Under the pieces are notes generated by a model. The model saw only the letters and a program-made list of their open reading frames with translations. It made no database searches and was not told the origin of the DNA. A program made the translations under genes and the position numbers. DNA of 64,000 bases, taken from the NCBI RefSeq assembly GCF_036013645.1, contig NZ_CP107869.1:9610001-9674000 (forward strand), given 5' to 3'. This stretch comes from Streptomyces sp. NBC_00490 (lineage in GTDB: Bacteria; Actinomycetota; Actinomycetes; Streptomycetales; Streptomycetaceae). Below are positions 8,557 through 16,322 of this stretch, piece by piece (the stretch's first letter is position 1; every line of letters starts with the position of its first letter).

Positions 8557-9576
8557 TCACGAGGATCTGTGCGGGCTCGGCGGAGCCGTGGTCTCCCGCA
8601 GTACCAGGCGGATGGGCATCCGCACCTGGCCGACCGGCTCGGCATCCGGTTCCTCCAGCCGGCGCAGCAGCAGCCGGGCGGCCTCCGCGCCCTGTTCCGG
8701 CACCGGCTGGGCGACGGTGGTCAGCCCGATGACCTCGGCGAGTTCGTGGTCGTCGAAGCCGACGACGGACACGTCGTCCGGCGCCTTCAGGCGGTGCCGG
8801 CGCAGGGCGCGCAGCGCGCCCATCGCCATCTCGTCGGACTGTGCGAACACCGCAGTCGGGGGGCGGGAGACGGCGAGGAGCTCGGTCATGGCCCGCTCGC
8901 CGCCCTCGACGGTGTAGCCGCCGTCCGCCTCCAGCGCCGGATCGTGGGCGATACCGGCCTCGGTCAGCACGTCCAGGTAGGCCTGACGGCGGTCGATCGG
9001 AGTGGTCCAGTGCAGCGGCTCACTCGCTCCGGAGATCATGCCGATGCGCCGGTGACCGAGGTTGACCAGATGCCGTACGGCGCTGGTGGCGCCGCTGTGG
9101 TCGTCGATGCCGACCACCGTGAAGCCGTCCCGGGGGCCGCCGACGGTGGTGGCCAGCGGCACGCCGAGGGAGCGCAGTGCGGATTCCTCGTCCAGGTCGG
9201 GGATGAGCAGGGAGAGGACGGCGTCCACGCGCTTGCGGACCGGCAGCTTGGTGAAGAAGCGTTTGCGTGCCTCGGGTGAGTTCAGGTTGTAGAGCAGCAC
9301 GTCGTAGCCGGCGGCGCTGAACACCTTCTCGGCGGCGTCGAGCACGGTGCCGAAGAACCAGCGGCCGATGTAGGGGACGACGACCCCGATGGTGTAAGTG
9401 CGTCCGCTGGCCAGGCTGGAGGCCGAACGGGACGCGGTGTAGCCGAGTTGTGCGGCGACGGCTGTGATCTGGGCGCGGACCTCGTCGGAGACGCCCGGCT
9501 GACCGCGCAGTGCGCGGGACACGGTGGACGCCGAGACGCCGGCGGCGCGGGCGACATCGGTGATGCTGACGGTCAC
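8557..9576 (-). CDS. LacI-family transcriptional regulator
   Basis: This 339-residue protein has the LacI DNA-binding domain at residues 1-55 (VSITDVARAAGVSASTVSRAL plus the hinge helix QLGYTASRSASSLASGRT). A periplasmic-binding-protein-like sensor domain follows (IGVVVPYIGRWFFGTVL, VFAQSDEMAMGALRAL, DVSVVGFDDHELAE). It probably represses the adjacent transporter genes downstream and the divergent GH32-like gene. A matching operator lies in the divergent gap at 9651-9664. The effector is presumably the imported sugar. Confidence 0.92.
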   Translation of the reverse strand: MTVSITDVARAAGVSASTVSRALRGQPGVSDEVRAQITAVAAQLGYTASRSASSLASGRTYTIGVVVPYIGRWFFGTVLDAAEKVFSAAGYDVLLYNLNSPEARKRFFTKLPVRKRVDAVLSLLIPDLDEESALRSLGVPLATTVGGPRDGFTVVGIDDHSGATSAVRHLVNLGHRRIGMISGASEPLHWTTPIDRRQAYLDVLTEAGIAHDPALEADGGYTVEGGERAMTELLAVSRPPTAVFAQSDEMAMGALRALRRHRLKAPDDVSVVGFDDHELAEVIGLTTVAQPVPEQGAEAARLLLRRLEEPDAEPVGQVRMPIRLVLRETTAPPSPHRSS

Positions 9577-9650
9577 AGCGCTCTTCTCCCGTTGGTTTCA
9601 CGTCGGTGTGATCTGTGGGTGACGTGACCGTAGACCCGGCATCGTTGTTG

Positions 9651-9664
9651 CGCAAGCGTTTGCG
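9651..9664. promoter_or_regulatory. LacI-type operator between the regulator and the GH32-like gene
   Basis: CGCAAGCGTTTGCG is a near-perfect dyad (6 of 7 positions in each arm) with the central CG usual for LacI-family sites. It lies 75 bases from the regulator start and 93 bases from the preferred hydrolase start, so it could control both directions. Confidence 0.7.
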
Positions 9665-9756
9665 TTGGGTTTTACTTGGGCCGATTCTTAAGCGAGACCT
9701 TCGAGATCCATGGTCAGCGCATGCGTTTGAGCGCTGCGAGCCGACAGGAACTGCGC

Positions 9757-11106
9757 ATGCGATACGCCCCGCCCGGCCTCTGTGTGAACGACTTCGCCCT
9801 GCTGCGGGACGACGACGGCACCTACGCCGTGCTGCATCTGCAGGGCCCGTGGACGGCCGAGTTCGACCACCTGCGAATGGAGACGTCCTACGGCCGGGCC
9901 ACCTCCACCGACCTGGTCCGCTGGCAGCCGGAGGGCACCGCGTTCGGCAACGGTCTGCCCGGCCGCTTCGACCAGCAGGCCGTATGGACCATGCACCCCG
10001 TCCGGCACGGCGACGGAATGGCCATGTTCTACACCGGCGTCTGCGGCCTCACTCCAGGCGGCTGGCCGCTCCAGTCGGTCGGCCTCGCCTACTCCGACCG
10101 CACCGACGGCACCGGCTGGCGCCGGCACGGCACCGGGCCCGTCGTCGAGGCGGACGCGCGCTGGTACCGCACCGGTGAACACATGGGCTGGCGCGACCCG
10201 TTCGTCGTCCGCGACGACGAGTCCGACGGCTGGGTCATGGTGGTCTGCGCCGCCGACGCCTCCCTGCCCGTCGAGTCCGGCGGCTGCGTCGCCTGGGCCA
10301 CCTCCGAGGACCTGGAGCACTGGACCGTCCACCCGCCGCTCATCGCACCGGGCGACGTCGACGAGCTGGAGTGCCCGGTCCTGGAGCGGCTCGACGACGG
10401 CAGCTGGCTGCTGCTCGGGTCCGTCGGCGCCACACGCGGCTTCGAGGCGTGGACCGCGCCCCGGCTGAGGGGTCCGTGGACCCGCCGCGGCCCGCTCGGC
10501 CCGACCGGCTCCTACGCCCCGCGCGTCATCGCCGCTCCCGATGGCTCCCGCGTCGTGCTGCACACCACGCCCCGGCGCGTGAACCTCACCGACTCCGGTG
10601 AACGCTGCCGCGGCATGCTCGCCCAGCCCAAACTCCTGGTGACCGCCCCGGACCAGTCACCGCGCCTGGAATGGTGGCCCGGCCTGAACGCCTGGCTCGG
10701 CGAGGAGACCGAACAGCCCGCCCTGCACGCGGTCGGCGACGTCACCCTCACCGGCCGCGTGGAGATCGCCCTGCGCACCGACACCGCCGACGGCGAGAGC
10801 CCGGCCCTGCTCGTCGGCTGCGACGGCAAGAACCTCTGGGTCACCGGCCCCCACGGGGACCGGCTCGGCGAGACGACACTGACCGAGCCCGCCACCACCC
10901 TGCGCATCCTCACCATCGGCGAATACGTCGAGGTCTACGCCGACGGCGTCTTCGTGCTCACCACCCTGTGCTACTCGGGCCGTCCCGCCCCCTGGACGGT
11001 CATGTCGGAGGGCCGCACCCGCACCGTCCCCGTCCGCCCGATCCGCCTGCCCGACATGGACCGCGACGACGCCTCGGCCATCTGGCCCGGCCCGACGACG
11101 CGCTGA
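9757..11106 (+). CDS. GH32-like glycoside hydrolase (fructosidase-type)
   Basis: The protein reads as a five-bladed beta-propeller hydrolase with the three GH32/GH43-clan catalytic motifs: VNDF (nucleophile Asp), WRDPF and ELECPVL (acid/base Glu). A C-terminal beta-sandwich follows (VEIALRT, EYVEVYADGVFVLT), typical of GH32. No signal peptide is seen, so it probably acts inside the cell on imported sucrose-, levan- or inulin-type oligosaccharides. I chose the ATG at 9757 because AGGAA lies 6 nt upstream. Starts at 9721 (ATG) and 9676 (TTG) are in frame, and the latter would add a rare TTA codon. The family subtype and exact linkage specificity cannot be settled from motifs. Confidence 0.82.
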   Translation: MRYAPPGLCVNDFALLRDDDGTYAVLHLQGPWTAEFDHLRMETSYGRATSTDLVRWQPEGTAFGNGLPGRFDQQAVWTMHPVRHGDGMAMFYTGVCGLTPGGWPLQSVGLAYSDRTDGTGWRRHGTGPVVEADARWYRTGEHMGWRDPFVVRDDESDGWVMVVCAADASLPVESGGCVAWATSEDLEHWTVHPPLIAPGDVDELECPVLERLDDGSWLLLGSVGATRGFEAWTAPRLRGPWTRRGPLGPTGSYAPRVIAAPDGSRVVLHTTPRRVNLTDSGERCRGMLAQPKLLVTAPDQSPRLEWWPGLNAWLGEETEQPALHAVGDVTLTGRVEIALRTDTADGESPALLVGCDGKNLWVTGPHGDRLGETTLTEPATTLRILTIGEYVEVYADGVFVLTTLCYSGRPAPWTVMSEGRTRTVPVRPIRLPDMDRDDASAIWPGPTTR

Positions 11107-11136
11107 CGGCCCGTGATCCCGCCCGGCGCACGACAT

Positions 11137-11181
11137 CGCCCGCCGCCGGGACCGGTTCGACGGCCGGCCCGGCGACGGGCG
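11137..11181. terminator. Hairpin between convergent GH32-like and GH27 genes
   Basis: CGCCCGCCGCCGGG and CCCGGCGACGGGCG pair at 13 of 14 positions across a 17-nt loop in the convergent gap. It probably works in both directions. Confidence 0.55.
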
Positions 11182-11202
11182 GAGCGGGCGGTGCGGGTCA
11201 GG

Positions 11203-13218
11203 TCAGTTGAGGGCCCACCGCTGGTTGGTCTGACCGTTGCAGGTCCACAGGACCAGCTTGGTGCCGTTGGCGGTCGCCGCTTCCGCGGCGTCGAGGCACA
11301 GTCCCGACAGGTCGTTGGTGATCGTACCGTCGGAGTGGACGGTCCACTTCTGGTTGGTGCCGCCGGTGCAGGTCCAGATGATGACCTTGGTGCCGTTGGC
11401 GGTGCCGTTGTTGTCGGCGTCCAGGCACTTGTTGCCGTAGACGACGAGCTCGCCGCGCGAGGTCTGCGTGAAGGTCTCGTTCCGGCCGCCGAAGCAGTCC
11501 CACAGGATGGCCTGGGAACCGTCGGTGATGGTGTTCTTCTCCAGTCCGGCGCAGCGGCCGGAGGCGGCGCCGACGAGGGCGACGCCGTTGGTGCCGGGAA
11601 TGCCCTGGACACGGATCGCGTCGATGTCGGGCGCGGTGGCGCCGGAGAGAGCCGCGAAGCGCACGGTGTTGGTGCCCTTGGCCAGGTGTGCCAGGACGGA
11701 CACGGTGCGGTACGTGGTGGTCGAGCCGGTCGGCGGGAAGGAGACCACGGACGTGTACTGGCCGTTGACCTGGATGGTCGCCCTACGGGCCGTGCTGCCT
11801 CCGTTGGCGTAGGTGATGTCCACCAGCTTGGTGCCCGCCGCGCCCGTCGTGACGGCACCGAAAGTGGGCGTGGTGGCCGTGGTGGTGTCCTCGTAGGTCG
11901 ACCCGGAGGCCTCCGTGCCGGAGACGGTGAGCAGGACGGCGTCGCCCGCGGGGACGGTCGTGGAGTAACTGGTCGTGTGGGAACCGGCGTTGGTGCCCGT
12001 CCAGGCGTTGCGCACGGACGCGGTGGCACCGGTCAGGCCGAGGTCGGCCCAGCGCACGGTCATGGACGCCGCCGAGGACGTGCGGTTGAGCAGCAGCACG
12101 GCGCGCTTGCCCGTGCCGGTGAGGACCTTGCCGTACACCTGAAGGTCGCGGGTGTCCTCGGCGACCTTGACGCCCTGCAGGCCGCGCGGGTCCTGGTCGA
12201 TGGCGATGACCTCACGGTTGGTGAGGATGTCGCGGGTGGCGGTGCTCATCGCGGCCAGGTTGTTGCCGGCCAGCAGCGGGGCGCCGGAGATCGCCCACAG
12301 GCCCATGTGCAGTCGGTTCTGGGCGGCGGTGAGGCCGTTCATGCCGACCATCAGCATGTCGGGGTCGTTGTAGTAGCCGGTGTGCTGGGCGGCCGGGTGC
12401 AGGCCCCGGTCGAAGTTGGTGAGCATCATGGCGGTGGTCGGGGTCTGGCCCCACAGGATGACGTCGCTGCTGGTGCGCCACAGGTCGCCGTAGCCGGTGG
12501 CCCAGTTCCACGGCAGTCCGCTGCCCCACTCGCAGAACGACAGCACCAGCCGGCGTCCGGTGACGGCGGTGGCGGCCTCGTTGGCGGCGGCGATCTGCTT
12601 GTACGTGGTTTCCGGGTTGAGGCCCTCCACCCGGCCGCCGCACCAGTCGATCTTGACGTAGTCGAAGCCCCAGCGCTGGAAGGTCTCCAGGTCTTGCTGG
12701 TAGTGGCCCTCCATGCCGGTGTTCGGGGCCGCGGGGCGGGTGGTGGGGTAGTAGTAGCCGCAGCCCTGCCTGCCGGCGTCCGTGTAGATGCCGGCCTTCA
12801 GCCCCTTGCTGTGGATGTAGTCGGCGATGTCCTTCATGCCGCCCGGCCACAGTTCGGCGTCGACGGCGATGGACCCGTCGGCGTTGCGGTCGCCCTGCCA
12901 CCAGCCGTCGTCGAGGTTGACGTACTGGTACCCGGCCGCCGCCATGCCGGAGGAGACCAGAGCGTCCGTCTGGTCCTTGATGACATCGGAGTCGATGCTG
13001 CTGGCGAAGCTGTTCCAGGACGCCCAGCCCATCGACGGCGGGGCGACGGCGGCCTGCGTGGTGCTGACCGCCGCCGGCTCGGCGGGCAGAGGTACCGATG
13101 GATCGTGTCCGGCCAGGGCCGTCAGGCCGGACACGGCCAGCGCGAGGGCGAGGACGCGCACGGTGACGCGTCTGGCCCAGCCGGGTGCGGAGGTGTTCGG
13201 CGCGTGGGTGTCTGCCAT
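11203..13218 (-). CDS. Secreted GH27 alpha-galactosidase / beta-L-arabinopyranosidase with ricin-type lectin
   Basis: The 671-residue protein has an N-terminal signal peptide, then a GH27 TIM barrel (about 60-340). The nucleophile is Asp191 in DYVKIDWCGG and the acid/base is probably Asp252 in LWRTSSD; LDDGWW (102-107) lines the sugar pocket. A melibiase C-terminal sandwich, a CBM35-like module (about 430-535) and a ricin-B-type trefoil (about 540-671, with NQKWTV and NQRWALN repeats) follow. It releases galactose or L-arabinopyranose from plant polysaccharide side chains outside the cell. Both activities occur in GH27 proteins with this type of lectin module, and the sequence alone does not decide. 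It starts one base after the stop of the GH43 gene, so the two are one operon. Confidence 0.9.
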   Translation of the reverse strand: MADTHAPNTSAPGWARRVTVRVLALALAVSGLTALAGHDPSVPLPAEPAAVSTTQAAVAPPSMGWASWNSFASSIDSDVIKDQTDALVSSGMAAAGYQYVNLDDGWWQGDRNADGSIAVDAELWPGGMKDIADYIHSKGLKAGIYTDAGRQGCGYYYPTTRPAAPNTGMEGHYQQDLETFQRWGFDYVKIDWCGGRVEGLNPETTYKQIAAANEAATAVTGRRLVLSFCEWGSGLPWNWATGYGDLWRTSSDVILWGQTPTTAMMLTNFDRGLHPAAQHTGYYNDPDMLMVGMNGLTAAQNRLHMGLWAISGAPLLAGNNLAAMSTATRDILTNREVIAIDQDPRGLQGVKVAEDTRDLQVYGKVLTGTGKRAVLLLNRTSSAASMTVRWADLGLTGATASVRNAWTGTNAGSHTTSYSTTVPAGDAVLLTVSGTEASGSTYEDTTTATTPTFGAVTTGAAGTKLVDITYANGGSTARRATIQVNGQYTSVVSFPPTGSTTTYRTVSVLAHLAKGTNTVRFAALSGATAPDIDAIRVQGIPGTNGVALVGAASGRCAGLEKNTITDGSQAILWDCFGGRNETFTQTSRGELVVYGNKCLDADNNGTANGTKVIIWTCTGGTNQKWTVHSDGTITNDLSGLCLDAAEAATANGTKLVLWTCNGQTNQRWALN

Positions 13219-13219
13219 G

Positions 13220-14596
13220 TCAGTAGCCGACGCGGAAGGTCGCGTCCTGGCGCTCCGTGGTGGTGGAGATGGGGTCGATGCGCAGGACGTAGTTCGCGTG
13301 GCGGATGTAGCGCGTCGGGTTGTTGTACGACCGGAAGGAGGCCCAACTCGCGTCCGCGAAGCCCGCCGTGCGGTAGAAGGTCGCGTCCGCGGCGAACGTC
13401 GAGGTGCCGTCGTTCGCGTCCAGCTGGAGCGCGTAGTTGTAGTGCCTCAGGTAGCGGGTGGGGTAGTTGACCGACCGGAAGGAGACCCCGGAGCTGTCGG
13501 CGAGCCCCGGGACCAGGGTCCACAGGGAGTCCTTGTACGGCTCGATCGGGTACTCGTCGATCCGGCCCACGTTGTTGGCGTGGCGGATGTAACGGGCCGG
13601 GAAGTTGTACGACTTGAGCCGGTTCCAGGCCGGAGCGCCCCACTTGGCGAGCAGGTTGTTGTACTCGGTCGTGGTGATCGTGGTGATGCCGCAGTGCTTG
13701 GAGTTGACCGGCTGGGTGTAGGTCTTCTGGTCCAGGGCGGTCCAGGTGCCGGAGGCGAGGCTGCTCGACTGCCAGGCGTAGAAGACGCCGTTGGGCGTGT
13801 AGGTGTCGCCCCACAGCCACCAGGTGCCGGAGGACAGGGACTTGACCACCGTGGGGGCCTCGGTGCCGCCGTGTGCGACACCGGCGCTGTACTCGGTGAA
13901 GCTGCCCGGGTTCAGGGAGGTGGACCGGGCGCTCACCAGCGTCTGGTTCTTCTTGAAGTAGAGGTAGTTGTAGCCGTCCACGCCGACCGCCATGTCGCCG
14001 TCGATGACGTCGTAGCCGGGGTCGAAGAACACCTGCGGGGCCGAGGCGGTGACGAAGTCGCTGGTGTAGTTGACCATGATGACGTTGTGGCCGCTGCTGT
14101 TCACGGAGGAGTAGATGACCGCGTACTGACCGCGGCCGGCGTCCCAGAACGCCTCGGGCGCCCAGCTGTGGGTGGCCATGTCGTGCAGCTTCAGGCGCCG
14201 GTAGCCGGTGAGGGTGCGCAGGTCGGCGGAGTCCCAGACGTGGATGTACTGGCTGTTGTAGCTCCAGTCGGTGCCCTTGAGGTCGGTGGCGAGCACCACG
14301 AACGTGCCGTCCTGCTTGCGCATCAGGAACGGGTCGCGCAGGCCCAGGGCGCCGGCGGTGGGGGTGGCCAGGGGGTTGTTCTGGTTGAGCGGCGTCCAGT
14401 TGAGCCCGTCGGGGCTGACGGCCAGGTGCAGGCCGTAGTCGGTGCCGTCGCCGAGGTTCGTCGACTCGGTGAAGTAGACCATCGCGTAGGCCGAGTCGGC
14501 GGCGTGGGCGGTGCCGGTGCCGAGGGTCAGGGCGACGGGGACGGCGGCTGTCATGCCGAGCAGTGCGCGACGGGACAGGTGGGGGTTCTTGCTCAC
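13220..14596 (-). CDS. Tat-exported GH43 arabinofuranosidase-like enzyme with AbfB (CBM42) domain
   Basis: The 458-residue protein has a twin-arginine signal (SRRALLGMTAAVPVAL ... AHA). A GH43-type propeller follows (about 35-310), with LRDPFLMRK (pKa modulator Asp) and HSWAPEAFW (acid Glu). The C-terminal 135 residues are an AbfB/CBM42 trefoil with three repeats of the FPARYIRHAN / YPTRYLRHYN / NPTRYIRHAN type, which bind arabinofuranose branches. It probably trims arabinan or arabinoxylan outside the cell. It is the first gene of an operon with the GH27 enzyme and has its own promoter at 14670-14698. Confidence 0.88.
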   Translation of the reverse strand: MSKNPHLSRRALLGMTAAVPVALTLGTGTAHAADSAYAMVYFTESTNLGDGTDYGLHLAVSPDGLNWTPLNQNNPLATPTAGALGLRDPFLMRKQDGTFVVLATDLKGTDWSYNSQYIHVWDSADLRTLTGYRRLKLHDMATHSWAPEAFWDAGRGQYAVIYSSVNSSGHNVIMVNYTSDFVTASAPQVFFDPGYDVIDGDMAVGVDGYNYLYFKKNQTLVSARSTSLNPGSFTEYSAGVAHGGTEAPTVVKSLSSGTWWLWGDTYTPNGVFYAWQSSSLASGTWTALDQKTYTQPVNSKHCGITTITTTEYNNLLAKWGAPAWNRLKSYNFPARYIRHANNVGRIDEYPIEPYKDSLWTLVPGLADSSGVSFRSVNYPTRYLRHYNYALQLDANDGTSTFAADATFYRTAGFADASWASFRSYNNPTRYIRHANYVLRIDPISTTTERQDATFRVGY

Positions 14597-14640
14597 GTGG
14601 GCTCCAGGGTGGCGTGCGGGGGCACCTGAAATGGCCGGGA

Positions 14641-14660
14641 TTTCGAACGCGGTTCGGAAA
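14641..14660. promoter_or_regulatory. Operator-like dyad over the GH43-GH27 transcription start
   Basis: TTTCGAAC and GTTCGGAA flank a CGCG centre, with 7 of 8 arm positions symmetric. The dyad lies just downstream of the -10 element of the GH43 promoter, a typical repressor position. The cognate regulator is not identifiable in the window. Confidence 0.5.
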
Positions 14661-14669
14661 ATCGATCAG

Positions 14670-14698
14670 AACGTAGGGGTTGAGCATGCGCCCGTCAA
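14670..14698 (-). promoter_or_regulatory. Promoter of the GH43-GH27 operon
   Basis: Reading on the minus strand, TTGACG (14693-14698) and TACGTT (14670-14675) are separated by exactly 17 nt, matching the Streptomyces vegetative consensus. The GH43 start lies about 75 nt downstream. Confidence 0.65.
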
Positions 14699-14770
14699 TC
14701 GTCCTGACGTGCCTTTGTGATTCTTGTGTGCCCCGGGGCGGGAGCGAGGCGCCCCGGGGCGGGAAGAGGA

Positions 14771-16111
14771 TCAGCGCTGGGTGTAGAGGAAACCGACCTT
14801 GTCGACCTCGTCACCGGCCCGGCCGTGGAAGCCGGCGATCTGCCAACCGGAGGGCGCGGTGCGCGTCACGCAGTCGGAGGTGGTGGTGCCACCGGCCAGG
14901 GTGCGGCCGAGGTTGGTCGTGAACTTGGCGTAGAAGATCCGCGTGCGGTCGTCCTTCTGACCCTGGCACAGGTACGCCGTCGTCACGTACTCCCCGCTGC
15001 CGAGCGTCAGGGAGGACGCGGTGCCGCCGGTGCCGCCGTGGGTGAGTGTGGTGCCGTTCGCCAGGGTGAGGCTCACCTGGTCGACCCGGGACCCGGCACG
15101 CAGGGCGACGGTGGTGGCACGGGCCCCGGCGGGCACGCTGGCGATGTCGTTGTAGTAGTCGCCGTGCGGGCCGCCGAACTGGTCGCTGAGCTGGAACGCG
15201 GTGTTGCGCGACCAGCTGAAGCCGGCGGTGATCGGGTCGTGGTCGGAGAGCATCAGGCCGTCGGCCGTGAGGAACTTGGAGTGCTCGTTGTTGTACGACG
15301 TGGCGTTGAGCGAGACCAGCTTGCTGCCCCGGTAGAGGATCTTGTCGACGACCTCGCAGGTGTTGGGGACGGTGGTCCCGGTCTGGTCGCAGACCAGCGC
15401 GTCGCTGCCCTTGGCGGGTGCGCTGCCGCCGCGGATCAGCTGGACCCAGGTGTCGGTGAGACCGTTGGCGGCGGCGAACTCGGCGATGGTGTCACCGGAG
15501 CGGGTGTAGCGGGTGTTGGTGTCGCCCATGACCACGACCGCGTTGCCGGCGGAGTGGGTGGCGATGAAGCCGGTGAGCTGGCTGAGGTTGGAGGCGCGGG
15601 CGGCCAGGTCGTCCGCGTTGGTGCCCGCGTTGGTGTGCAGGTTGTAGAAGTCGACGTACACCCCCTCGGCGAGCCGCTCGCGCATGAAGGTGAAGCCCTT
15701 GGGGGTCAGGCAGTCGCCCGAGCCGTAGGTGCAGGTGTTCCAGCGCACCCGCTCGAAGTCGTCCTCGTCGTAGGGGATCTTCGAAAGGCTGTTGAGGCCG
15801 CTGCCGATGGCGGCGCCGCCGCTGGTGGCGGTGCGGTGGGCGTGAGCGGTGTCGGCCGCGTAGAGGGCGGCGTGGTAGTTGAAGTCCTCCTGGGCGTGGA
15901 CGACGTCGTACGGCGCTATCCGCCCGCCGATCGCCGTGGTGGCCGACTCGCGGGGCGTCGGGGCGCTGGAGACGGCCTCGGGCAGGCCGGCCACGTTGTA
16001 GCTGAGGACGCTGAAGGTGCCGGAGTCGGCGGCCGCCGCGGAGGGGGCGGCCGCGGTGAGTCCGCCGAGGACGGCGGCCGCCGTCGTCAGACAGGCGAGG
16101 AGTCTGCGCAT
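14771..16111 (-). CDS. Secreted endonuclease/exonuclease/phosphatase-family enzyme with jacalin-like C-terminal domain
   Basis: The 446-residue protein has a Sec signal peptide (to about residue 28, AAPSAAAA). An EEP (DNase I/sphingomyelinase-like) domain follows, with FSVLSYNVAGLP, the metal-binding Glu in VHAQEDFNY, MGDTNTRYT and the catalytic His in LSDHDPIT. From about residue 300 a beta-rich module (FQLSDQFGGPHGDYYNDI ... VDQVSLTLANG) resembles a jacalin-type lectin fold. It hydrolyses phosphodiesters outside the cell, and DNA, sphingomyelin and other phospholipids are all possible substrates. The gene stands alone between the GH43 promoter and the lectin fusion gene. Confidence 0.82.
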   Translation of the reverse strand: MRRLLACLTTAAAVLGGLTAAAPSAAAADSGTFSVLSYNVAGLPEAVSSAPTPRESATTAIGGRIAPYDVVHAQEDFNYHAALYAADTAHAHRTATSGGAAIGSGLNSLSKIPYDEDDFERVRWNTCTYGSGDCLTPKGFTFMRERLAEGVYVDFYNLHTNAGTNADDLAARASNLSQLTGFIATHSAGNAVVVMGDTNTRYTRSGDTIAEFAAANGLTDTWVQLIRGGSAPAKGSDALVCDQTGTTVPNTCEVVDKILYRGSKLVSLNATSYNNEHSKFLTADGLMLSDHDPITAGFSWSRNTAFQLSDQFGGPHGDYYNDIASVPAGARATTVALRAGSRVDQVSLTLANGTTLTHGGTGGTASSLTLGSGEYVTTAYLCQGQKDDRTRIFYAKFTTNLGRTLAGGTTTSDCVTRTAPSGWQIAGFHGRAGDEVDKVGFLYTQR

Positions 16112-16322
16112 GAGGGGGTGGCTCCTGGGGAGAGAAAGCGATTGCGGTGAGGACGGGGCTGAAGTTACCCCCGGTTACCCGGGGTCTGTCGAGACTTCGG
16201 GCGTTCTTTCACAGGAGTTGCCGCCCGTACATGGGCGGTTCGGATCCCCGCCGGGGGTCATTCACCCACGGATTCACGCGATACCGTCGCCCCCTGTCCT
16301 ATCGCCCCCTCCAACCATGCTT

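Noticed and set aside
16150..16190. Pho box upstream of the EEP-family enzyme
   Set aside because: Two GTTACC repeats occur 10 bases apart, not the 11-base period of Pho boxes, and match the consensus poorly.
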